A DNA stretch of 64,000 nt from Mermis nigrescens (lineage: Eukaryota; Nematoda; Enoplea; Mermithida; Mermithidae): assembly GCA_036768485.1 (NCBI GenBank), contig JAVLUZ010000154.1, positions 46,423,786 through 46,487,785 on the forward strand, read 5' to 3'. How positions within the stretch are numbered: position 1 is the first letter of the stretch; every line of letters begins with the position of its first letter. Positions 45,052 to 55,234 of this stretch are shown here, one piece after another. A program made the translations under genes and the position numbers. The notes under the pieces are model-generated. The model worked only from the letters and a program-made list of their open reading frames with translations, had not been told where the DNA came from and did not search any database.

Positions 45052-47425
45052 ATGCTCTTCATTAGCATTTTAGTAAGCACTTACTGTTTGATAAACCATT
45101 GCTTCGCTAGCGACGCTAGCGACCGTGTTGGTGCCGGAGACTGGTGCCTTTGGGCAAACGGCATCGTATCGTGTCCAGTAAAGCATGGCCGTATTTTTAC
45201 CTTAATTAGACTAATGGATCAAGATGGTGGTAAGCTCAAAGGTTCTTGTGGGATTTACCCCCTAGAATGGCTACTGACTCCAACAAAATGACTGTGAGTG
45301 ACCTCCAGAATTGTCGATCTTTCGGGAAAAATCATAAAAAAACGTACTTTTTAAGGCCCTTTAGCTCAGTTTTGACTGAAAAGTCCTCATATTTTCAGGC
45401 TATATTTTATTCAATTTACTCGTTTTTTTCAAATTTTTCAAATGTTTTTATGTGAAAAAAGAACGAGCATTGTCCAAAACGCCACAAAGACTCTTTTTGA
45501 TGTGTACCGATCATTTATTAGTCCAAAAATGAGCTTTTGAAAATTTGTTGGGCTTTACTACTAGAATTCCTATGTTGTCCATGAATAGCGGTAAACAATG
45601 TCTTTTTGCGATTATCGAGGCTAAAAGCGGATTTATGTAGGGAAGCGGTATCGAAAGTAGTTCACAACAAATAATGGATATGTATTTTTTGATGATTTTA
45701 GCCGTTTTGCTAACTTTCTTGGCACTCTATGAACTTTGTTTTCGCGTCAGGAAAGTAGTTTCTTGCAAGACAAACGATTTTGCTCTTCTTACAATAATTT
45801 TTCGAGTCGAAACATAGTAATTCAAATAGTTTCATCTAATATTTTAGCCAAACACTAAAACTTAACATGCTCCCTAACCTTGATTGCATTACATTCAACT
45901 CTAAACATTACAAAAATAATGTAAGAAGGAGCTCTGCGCTTTTATGGCATTCCTAGTCAATTTATAGTATTTTCATAAAAATTTTTAATCTTCCTCCGTC
46001 TTCAACTTTCATTCCACCTAATTTTCCACAGAAAATTTCCCATTTTGCAGTGGCGGATCTAGGATTTTCCGAAGGGGGAGGCGGTACCTCCACTTTTCAT
46101 GAAACAGACAAAAGACGAGGTCGAAAAATCTACCTTCAGGTGCGAAAGAGCTTTTTTCGACCTCTTATATTGTCAACTTTCAATTAAAATCAATTAAAAT
46201 TAATGTTGACGCAACATTTCTTTAAACATTTTTTTTGAAATATTCAACAATTTTGTTCAAAAAAAGTGATTGAATTTTTCCGATTTGTGATATTTAGGAT
46301 AGAAGGGGCGTTTAGAGGCTTGAATTGACTGCACAATTTCCTTTATTTATTGAGCTTGATGCGAAAAGTCAAAAATTTTGAAAATTCGTGCTTGAAAATA
46401 GAAGATAACTATGTTGAAATAGCTGTTTTTGCTGTTAAAATTGTTTCAAAACACATTCCATAAGCAAAAAATGGCTTCCAGGTCGCCATGAAAATAAATA
46501 AATGTTATTAATAGTTATTATTTGGCGCGAAGCGCAGGAAAAATTTGGGGAATTACGTTTGCTGACGGCCAAACATTATTGCGAATTACATTTTAATTCA
46601 TTATCTTGCCAACTGCTCGTATTTTGGGTCATTTGAGAGGAGTGACGACAGTCCCCGCCACCCTATTCTAAATCCGCCCCTGCATTTCTTCATTCTGGGG
46701 GTCTTGACCATACGTAGGCAGCAAGAAAATTCTGGGGGAGTGCAAGATTTTTGAAGGTCAAAAAATGGCTTTAAAAATGGTGGTATGGCGATAAAAACAC
46801 CGTTTTTCGACGTTTCTCATCAAGCACTATCCATTGGCATCAAAAAATTGCGAAAAAAAACGAAAAAAATTTTCAAAAAATTGAATTCTGGGGGGGGGTA
46901 TTTTGATTTCTGGGAGGGGGTATTTTGGTTTCTGGGGGGTGCATACCCCCAAACCAACCCCCCGCCCAGGTGTGGTCTTGACCCCGACCTCTACCACGCG
47001 CATGTCTGGTTCAGCCAGACCCTACGTTCGTTTGTGGTCACATTCATGCTCATTTATTCTTTACTAAGGTATCAGACTTCCTCGGGAAAGATGACTTCAT
47101 GGGTGAAACGAAGGCTAACGGCACCGGGGACGTGCAATTTCAGGTATGGGGATGCGGGAGCGATGGCAGAAGCCAGTATCATGGGAGTCCAGGCAGATTT
47201 GACTGGACAGGAGTTGCACCTGATCCTTATCTACTCATCACCACGAATTGTCTTAGACCTGGCGAATATATTTCGAGAAGTTTTTACACTCCCGTACGTC
47301 CATTTGATGTTAGTATAAATTTCGGGAAAATCGATCTGCAAGCGGATGCAATTCACACCAAAATATGTTTTCATGTGTATCAAAGTAAATACAAATATTA
47401 TGAACAATGTGCCTACCCGGTTTAA
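45052..47425 (+). CDS. Transthyretin-like (TTL) secreted protein, two exons, 175 aa
   Basis: Exon 1 is 45052-45229: signal peptide MLFISILVSTYCLINHCFA, then RVGAGDWCLWANGIVSC, PVKHGRIFTLIRLMDQDG, donor G|GTAAGC in phase 1. Exon 2 is 47076-47425 after ATCAG. It reads DFLGKDDFMGETKANGTGD, VWGCGSDG, GVAPDPYLLITTNCLRPG, INFGKIDLQAD, KICFHVY and YEQCAYPV-stop. The spliced frame is 528 nt and open throughout. The DPYLLITTNC and FGKIDL motifs and paired Cys fit the TTL family. The product should be exported; its target is unknown. The 1846-bp intron holds an R5 and an R3 insertion. Its nearest relatives in the window are the lone exon at 42096 and the gene at 36994. A Penelope-like remnant starts within ~55 bp of the stop. 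Confidence 0.87.
46048..46682. mobile_element. R5 hAT-type element in the TTL intron
   Basis: Ends CAGTGGCGGATCTAGG and CTAAATCCGCCCCTG. The flanks 'ccattttg' and 'catttctt' are only loosely alike, so the duplication has eroded. Contains 'ggcgcgaagcg', like the other R5 copies. Confidence 0.75.
46709..46974. mobile_element. R3 MITE, hAT type, copy 3, in the TTL intron
   Basis: CATACGTAGGCAGC to CGCCCAGGTGTG, with a perfect 8-bp duplication GTCTTGAC (46701-46708 and 46975-46982). Ends ~100 bp before the exon 2 acceptor. The frame running from it into exon 2 (46785-47318) is a product of the repeat. Confidence 0.85.
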
Positions 47426-47479
47426 CATATTATCGTTTCGATTTAATGCATTACGAGAATTTTAGTAAGTCAAATAAAA

Positions 47480-48960
47480 TTGCTTTCAACACTCCAAGTT
47501 ATAAGTTGGCTAAGTATTTTGTGACGATCCTACAAAACATAAGTACAAATGAATACACTTTATGTGACACTGGTAGTTTCTTGACCAGACTTAAGGCTTT
47601 TACATTCAAGAGCCATCATTTTACAGCTAGTCTTGATGTTCAAAGCTTGTTCACTAATATTCCACTCAATGAGACCATTGACATATGTATTAGGAAATTA
47701 TTTGATGATAAGAATGTCATATTAGTAAATAACATGAATCGTCATTAATTCAAACTGCTTCTAAAAAACTTGCAGTTAAAGAGTGTTATTTTACTTGCAA
47801 TGGTAAAAACTATCAACAGATAGATGAAGTTGCTGTGTAATACGCTTGCACCAAATCTTGCCAACATTTCCTTGAGCCTTCATGAGAAAAGCGTGGCTCA
47901 GAGACTGTAGTGTAAAGATCAGACCCAAGTTTTATGTACGTTATGTTGATGACACATTTGTAGTGTTGTCTGACAGAAGTAAGCCTAGAAAGTTCTGTGA
48001 TTACATGAATCAGCAACTTCCTGATATGAAGTTCACATTTGTAACTGAATGTGACAGGAAATTAAATTTCCTTGATGTGCTTGTTGAAAGGAAGTCCGAT
48101 TATATTGTGACATCGTCATAGCAGAAGCCCTCATTTTCTGGCCTTTTTGCCAAATTGTCTAGCTTCATTCCTTATGCCTATAAAGTTGATCTAATAAGGA
48201 CACTTGTGAATCGTATTTACATGATTTGTAACTCAAATCAGACTTTTGTCACTGATATTGATAAGCTGAAACAGACTCTACTACAAAATGAGTATCGTCT
48301 TGGCTTGATTGATAAGGTCATATCAGACTCAATGACAAAGGTTTATAATAAGAGTGATGACATAAAAGTCGGGTGTGATAAAGTATGTTATTCTATTGTT
48401 TTGCCTTACACCGGTGTGCATGGCTACAATGTATATAGCGGAATTCTGAAGCTTATATCTGCATTTTATCCTCAGATTAGAGTAAGGTTTGTTTACAAAT
48501 CTATAATGTGTATCAGCCGGTTTTTCAAGAACAAGGATGCTGAACCCGCTAAGCTACTCTCAAATTGAGTATATAGGCATATGTGTTCTAGCTGTATGGC
48601 TAGTTACACTGGCGAAACTCGCCGACATTTTGGGAATAGAATTGTAGAGCATACTGGCATCTCATTTGCTACAGGAAAGCCAATTCAGGGTGATAGCTTA
48701 TCTGCTATTCACAAACACATCTCAAATAGCAATCATCCAATTACATCAGATTGCTTCAAGGTTATCAGTCGTGCATCCAACTCTTTTGATCTAGCACGTG
48801 ATCGTCCTATTCTCAACAATAATGTTTCATCATATCCTTTAAATTTGTTTTAATTTACCAACTTCCCACCTTTTTAAATTTCTCTAGGTTCAAATCTTTT
48901 ATGATTCTCTCAATTATAATGGCAGGTTTAAACCGCTTAGCAAGCTCATTTAAAAAAAAT
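47480..48960 (+). pseudogene. Penelope-like retroelement, reverse transcriptase plus GIY-YIG endonuclease, 5'-truncated and broken
   Basis: The first frame contains FTASLDVQSLFTNIPL, reverse-transcriptase motif A with its Asp. After a disturbed stretch comes LAPNLANIFLSLHEK (motif B region). The frame from 47882 has YVRYVDDTFVVLSD, the YVDD catalytic motif C, then KLNFLDVLVE. It is interrupted by TAG at 48119-48121 and TGA at 48566-48568. The final part, CSSCMASYTGETRRHFGNRI, is a GIY-YIG-type nuclease start with its Arg, and the frame ends PLNLF-stop at 48853. This domain order defines Penelope-like elements. The 5' part is missing, the usual result of 5' truncation. About 100 bp of 3' tail follows and recurs inside R1. 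Confidence 0.8.
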
Positions 48961-49870
48961 GGTTTTTCTATTTTTCCTTCCGTGTGCCTTCTGCACGCTT
49001 GAAATTATAAATTCTGCATAGCAACTTTTAGTCGAAATACTCTAGAGCAAACTTTTGAACTAAAGAACATTTTTTATTGTATGCTGTAAATGTATGGTAT
49101 AGTTTGGGCATTAATTTATAAATATATTCATATATTAGAGCGTCTAGTTACTTTTTTACCGATTCCAGTTCACGACGAATCAAAAAATTTCCATAACCAA
49201 ATGTTTATTTCACTTTGTTACAAGCAGTCTAATGGCTGTATGCATCTTGAGTTTTTACCCATAATAGACTGACTGTTCAAGTAGTAATTCATCAAAAAAT
49301 GCATTACTAGGAAATTTTAGGATCAAAAAATTGTAATATTTTTCAGTCACCATAGAAATAATTGTTTCGTGGGAGTTTTTGAAGAAAATGGTGTGAAGCG
49401 GTTTTGCGCCATTTCGGCAGAACTGCCATACAATTGCGCATAAACGATTTTTTGTTGCACTAAAAGACGCGGAAAAAAGAAATAAACCAAATCCATATAA
49501 AACTCACAGAGTTACGGTACTTCAAACATCATACTACGACATTCACCATTTTGAGCCACTTTTAGGAATTTTCGCAGTTCATCAAAAGTTACCAATTTTT
49601 ACTACAAACATATTTTTCTACCATTCTCAAGGTCGCAGATTACAAAAATTAAGTTATACTGCGCGGAAACCAAGATTGTAGAAAAATTTTTTGTAATTTT
49701 TTGCACAAATTTTCAAGAATTTCTTTTTTAATTTTACTAGTTTTAGCATTGTTTACATCCAGTTAAAGATTTCTACTTAAATACGATTCAAACAGCAGTT
49801 TTGGATTATCTCGAAATTCCATCCATTTGGAGATTCAAACAGTGGAATGCAGAATAACATGTACCCAATT
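48961..49870. other. no gene seen
   Basis: AT-rich, with only short frames and no recognised repeat. Confidence 0.4.
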
Positions 49871-50447
49871 TAGGTCGACCTAATCATCTATACATCGACC
49901 TGAGCATCAACACATCGATCTTAGCATCTATACATTGTGCGTGTACCGGTAGTTCATCCTATTTGGCCAATACTTTTAACGATAGAAAATAGAAAATCCG
50001 CCGTTGCGTTAATACCTCAGAGCAAAATATCGGTATCACGATAAACGCACGCGTCGTGTTCACACATGGGCGTGGGGGGTTTGGGGGTATGCACCCCCCA
50101 GAAGTTGAAATACCCCCCCAGAAATCAAAATACCCCCAGAAAAATTTTTTTTGCTTTTTTGGCAATTTTTTGATGCCATTGGATAGTGCTCGATGAGAAA
50201 CGTCGAAAAATGGTGTTTTTTTCGCCATACCACCATTTTTAAGGCCATTTTTAACCTTTGAAAATTTTTTCACCCCCCAGAAATTTTTTCACCCCCCCAG
50301 AATTTTGGTGCTGCCCACCTATGGTCGTGTTTATTTCTCTATTTCCTATTTTCGAAACGCGAAACGAAAAACGAAAATCGAGACCGTTGAAAGCTATTTT
50401 TAGACACATGCGCGAATGGATAGGGCAGTTTATGAGTGTGACCTACA
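49871..50447. repeat. left arm of an outer inverted repeat, with a short minisatellite
   Basis: Reverse complement of about 58339-58615, apart from the R3 insertion at 50061-50323. The outermost part (49874-49937) has 'atcgacctaagcatctatac'-type units of ~19 bp, also present at 58580-58620. Confidence 0.7.
50061..50323. mobile_element. R3 MITE, hAT type, copy 4 (inverted)
   Basis: CACACATGGGCG to GCCCACCTATG, with a perfect 8-bp duplication GTCGTGTT (50053-50060 and 50324-50331). The opposite arm of the surrounding palindrome (about 58450-58480) has the same flanks with only one GTCGTGTT and no insert: a paralogous empty site. Confidence 0.9.
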
Positions 50448-51639
50448 TTATGTGTATACTTAGCGAACTTGGTGTTTTGAAGGGGGTAGCGTTGGTAAAT
50501 CGTTAACGATAACGAAATAAATATCGTTATCGTTGACGAAATGATAACGGTAAATAAAAATGAGTTTTTCGATTATCGTAGTGAAATAATATTAAAATTA
50601 TCTTTAAGTTGATAAAAATTCGTTTAATGTTGTTAAACTTGACCCTTTTTCTGCGGCGTACATTTTAGGAATATTGATAACATTGGCGGTTCTCCTCGCA
50701 CTGAATTGTTCTCCTCAATAATTTTTTTGGAACAAATTTAACGGACATAGTTTTTTTACTTCAAAAGAGCCATTTTTTGCTTTTTCCAAGCAGTTTTGCT
50801 TGACCAATCAGCCGTTTGAGTCACAAAGTCGAAAATTTGGTTTACCGTGCAGTGCATGCCTTGTTAAAAAATTTTAGCGGGCAACACGAAATTTTTGCAT
50901 ATTTTTGTCAAGGCTCGTGCTGCCAAAGAATTTTCCTTCAAACACGGGACCATAATCTATTTTACTGTTATTTGCATTAGTCCGGACAAATGCAATGTTC
51001 GAGGAAAAGATACCATCAGAGAACAGGGACGGTCGAAGAAATGGAGAATAAATGGGATAATTTACAGTGTGTAGGATGAGATTACCGAAGAATCGGGACA
51101 ATCGGAAATCGGCACGATCAGAGACAGCGTTTTTTCTGTTGAGAATTAGGTTTTTATGCCATGGAGTCGAAGAAACGGCACGGTCGGAACCGCAGAATTA
51201 GCAAAAAATCTCCATTCATAACGAATAAAAGTATGTATATTCGTTATGAATGGAGAAAAAATCAATCCGCATCACACCACCCCAAATCCGCCAGTATGCT
51301 AATTGAGCAAGCTCATTATCCCCATTCCCCTACTGTACCTTCTCCGATTTAGCGTTGGCATAGCGTCCCAAAATCATTTCTCGCCTCGTTCTGGTCGACT
51401 ATAGTCCAGTTATCGTCCCGTCGACGATAATTGCAAAGACATTTTTCAATTATCGTTCTCGTCTTCGTTTCGGTATAACGTACACCATGCAAGATTTGCT
51501 ACAACATGTTTAAAACTGCTAAATGCTTATTTCCGTTCAGTACCACTGTATGTGCATACAAGTTTTTTAAATTGAATTTTCGACGTAATTTTCCGTGTTT
51601 CTATTTTTAGCGTCTATAGTCGAAAAAGCGTAGCGGAAT

Positions 51640-52865
51640 CCGAAAAATTTAGTCCGGAAAGTTAAAAATCAAAATTAAGAGCGGATGCTCGAAAATCATA
51701 AAAATTCGGCAATTGCAGTAAGAAAAATTTCTTGGTTTAGGTTTTAATGTCTTTGTCAATTTCTGTTCATTTTTACGTATCATTTTCATTCGAAAAAGCC
51801 AGAAAAATTATTCTGGAGACTTGAAAATTAAAATTCAAAGTAGAGATCTCGAAAAGGCGCTGAAATGTAGTTAAAAAATTTTAACATGCAAACTTTCCGT
51901 TTAGTGCACGTTTTCTAATTGATTTTCGACATACTCTTTAGAGTTAGGTACCTACTTCCAATTTTTAACATCGAGTCGAAAAAGCGTAGGAATCGAAAAA
52001 TTTGGTCCGGAAAGTTATAAACCAAAATTGAGCGTAGTATGCTCAAAAATCGGATAAATTTGTTTCAAATACAGTACGAAAATTTTTTGTATCAAACGTT
52101 TGGATTTAATATAAACGTACCTACCGATTGTGTCTCGTTTAACCCACCGTCGTGTTTGACCCACCAGTCGCGTTTGACTTACCAAAAATTTTAATCGGTA
52201 GGTACATAAAAAAGAGGCAGCGGAAATAAAAAATTTGTTGTTGGTTTTTTCGTTTTTCTCTTCATTTTTTCTGTGTCAAAAAAGTGACAGAACTTTTGTT
52301 CAAATTTTGCAACTTTGATAGTGTTAGAGGCCAGCTATGTACACCTGCAACACATATATAGGTACCTATACCTACCTACGTGATTACATATGTAGAACAT
52401 AGATAGAATTTTCCAACCTGTTTGACTTCCCACCAGACACCTAACCCCACATAAAAAAAATAAAATCCTAGCTACATCCTCGGGTCAGTCAAATAGAAAA
52501 AGATTAAAAATAAGGGCGAAAAATTTTCATTCGAAAAAGCCAAAAAATATTGGAAACTTGAAAATTAAATTCAAAGTAGAAATCTCGAAAAGCCGCTGAA
52601 AACGCAGTTAAAAAATTTTTACATGCAAACTTTCCGTTGTTCACGTTTTCTAATTTCTGAGCTAAACTTCTAATTTTTAACGTCAGTCGAAAAAGCGTAG
52701 TAGAATCCGAAAAATTTGATCCGGAAAGTAAAAAAATCAAAATTGAGTGTATGTAGTACATACAATGCTCGAAAATCGGATAAATTACAATGCTCGAAAA
52801 TCGGATAAATTTGTCTCAATACCTCAGTATGAAAATTTTTGTATCAAACGTTTGGGTTTACTTTA
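51640..52865. repeat. internal direct repeats of the 4-kb element
   Basis: 'tcattcgaaaaagccagaaaaa' to 'ttaacatgcaaactttccgtt' occurs at about 51785-51905 and 52527-52640. 'gtcgaaaaagcgtag..gaatc' with 'tccggaaagtt' occurs near 51620, 51965 and 52685. The longer units are offset by about 740 bp. Confidence 0.65.
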
Positions 52866-53675
52866 ATTCTGGTTTCATTCTGCTGTATTTAAGTAGGCGG
52901 AAACGGGAACTCGATTATCGCTCAAACTCATTTTTTCTACACAAAAACCAACTGAAGACAAAAAATATTACAAAATAAAATATTGTTTCAGAACGTTTGT
53001 CGCACGTGACGTTCGAATTTTGCATTTAAGCGATTCCAATCCACAAGTTTACAATTTTTGCTCTTTGTTTTTGTGTCATTTTTGGTAATGATGATTGGAA
53101 AATTATTTTTCCTATCGTCGAAGGGATGATAATTGGATTATTATTGACGAGAATGAGACGAGAAATGTTTTTGAGACGATTTTCAAATGCTAGGTAGGTC
53201 TTCTTCAAATAGATCGCTTCAGGGCCGTTATACTAGCCCCAGGCCAATACGAACACCCGCCATATTCAGCTCAAACCCTGCACATCATCTGAACCGTCTA
53301 AGGTGGGTACAGTGCAAACCTGTTTACACAGGGGGGAAGAACCCTTTGAAAAAGCTAGCGTTTTAGAGTTTTAAAAGTTGCCAAAAATGACACAAAAACA
53401 ATGAGTAAAATGATGCTCTCGTGGTCTGGGCTAAATACATAAAATTCGACGAAAGCTGCTAAATGCCTAGAATAGAAAGCCACTCGGACATAAAAAATTG
53501 CGACATTGGCAATATACAAGATGTTTTTTCTGAAACAAAGTTCAGTTCTGCAATGTTTTTGCCTTTTAGTCAGTTTTTCGGAGTAGAAAAATGAGTTTGT
53601 TCAAAATACAACAGAACAAAAATATATACATAAATTGACCATTTTAGGAGAGACAATCCACTTTAATTTTTTCCT
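52866..53675. other. interior of the 4-kb element, no gene
   Basis: No recognisable coding region. The short frames lack motifs. Confidence 0.4.
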
Positions 53676-54472
53676 CCATTCATAAAGAATAAAGATATTT
53701 TTATTCGTAATGAATGGAGATTTTTTGCTCATTCTGCGGTTCCGACCGTGCCGTTTCTTCGACTCCATGGTATAAAAACCTAATTCTCAACAGAAAAAAC
53801 GCTGTCTCTGATCGTGCCGATTTCCGATTGTCCCGATTCTTCGGTAATCTCATCCTACACACTGTAAATTATCCCATTTATTCTCCGTTTCTTCGACCGT
53901 TGTTCTCTGATGATATATTTTCCGCAAACATACCATTTGTCCGGACTAATGCAAACAAAAAATAGATGATGGTCCCGTGTTTGAATAAAAATTCTTTGGC
54001 AGCACGAGCCTTGACAAAAATATACAAAAATGTCGAGTTGCCCGCTTGAATTCCTTAACAAGGCATGCACTGCACGGTAAATCAAATTTTCGACTTTGTG
54101 ACTCAAACGGCTGATTGGTCAAGCAAAACTGCTTGGAAAAAGCAAAAAATGGCTCTTTTGAAGTAAAAAAACTATTTCTGTTAAATTTGTTCCAAAAAAT
54201 TATTGAGGAGAACAATTCAGTGCGAGAACCGCCAATGTTATCAATATTCCTAAAATGTACGCCACAGAAAAAAGGGTCAAGTTCAACAACATTAAACGAA
54301 TTTTTATGAACTTAAAGATAATTTTAATATTCTTTCACTGACGATAATTGAAAAACTCATTTTTATTTACCGTTATCATTTCGTCAACGATAACGATATT
54401 TATTTCGTTATCGTTAACGATTTACCAACACTACCCCCTTCAAAACACCAAGTTCGCTAAGTATACACATAA

Positions 54473-55234
54473 CTAGCAAAGAAAAATGCTCCGATGGAAC
54501 AAAAAAGATGAATATACTTGGAATTGTGGATTATTATGGATGTAAAAGGAGGGGACTAGGAAAAATCTACCTAAAGTCGGAAAATCTGCTAAAAATCACA
54601 CTTTCTCTAAGCAACGCAAAAAATCGATGTATATTCTGCGGCCAACAGATTAAAATAAATATTCAACCATAACAATGATTGAAACAGCAGCACGTTAGCT
54701 ATGCAGTAGCTATGGGAAATGATATTAAGTAAACTAACAGTCTTCCAAGCCAATTGAATGAAATAGCAAACATCGAAGACAATTGAAGACATGGTTGGTT
54801 AAAAACATTAGGAAACACGTAAGTTGACTTGAAACAGACTTAATGTAGATACACTAGCATGCCCGAAACGATTGTGTGCACTAATCAATCGGCTCCTGCT
54901 TTGCTTGCTATAATGCTCATAAAATAAAACAACTTTAAATACAATACCTCTTAGTTTTCTATCAATCAGGTGCCAGCAATTTAAAAAAGTAACCTTGATA
55001 GATTTCGTTTATACACTCTTATCTGAAACTTCGAACATTATTTAAAAAAGACACTTTTTTAGAGGCCGCAGAATATACACCGATTTTTTGCGTTGCTTAG
55101 AGAAAGTGTGATTTTTAGCAGATTTTCCGACTTTAGGTAGATTTTTCCTAGTCCCCTCCTTTTACATCCATAATAATCCACAATTCCAAGTATATTCATC
55201 TTTTTTGTTCCATCGGAGCATTTTTCTTTGCTAG
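54473..55234. repeat. foldback module of R1 copy v
   Basis: Inverted arms of 171 bp each (54473-54643 and 55064-55234), CTAGCAAAGAAAAATGCTCC at the outside and TTCTGCGGCC at the inside. The spacer is non-coding. Confidence 0.8.

Larger units (their letters stand above)
50448..54472. mobile_element. 4.0-kb element with ~800-bp terminal inverted repeats
   Basis: The ends TTATGTGTATACTTAGCGAA are inverted partners (50448 and 54472). The arms run to about 51260 and from about 53680, with 'atcgttaacgataacg' palindromes near each end. Both inner edges have a hairpin around 'ccattcat.a.gaat' (51211-51253 and 53676-53718). The interior has two ~350-bp direct repeats. The frames in the arms occur in both orientations and carry no recognisable domain. 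No transposase was found. Confidence 0.7.

Noticed and set aside
46785..47318. 177-codon frame, the longest in the window
   Set aside because: It begins in an R3 MITE and continues in a wrong frame through TTL exon 2; the true exon frame starts at 47076.
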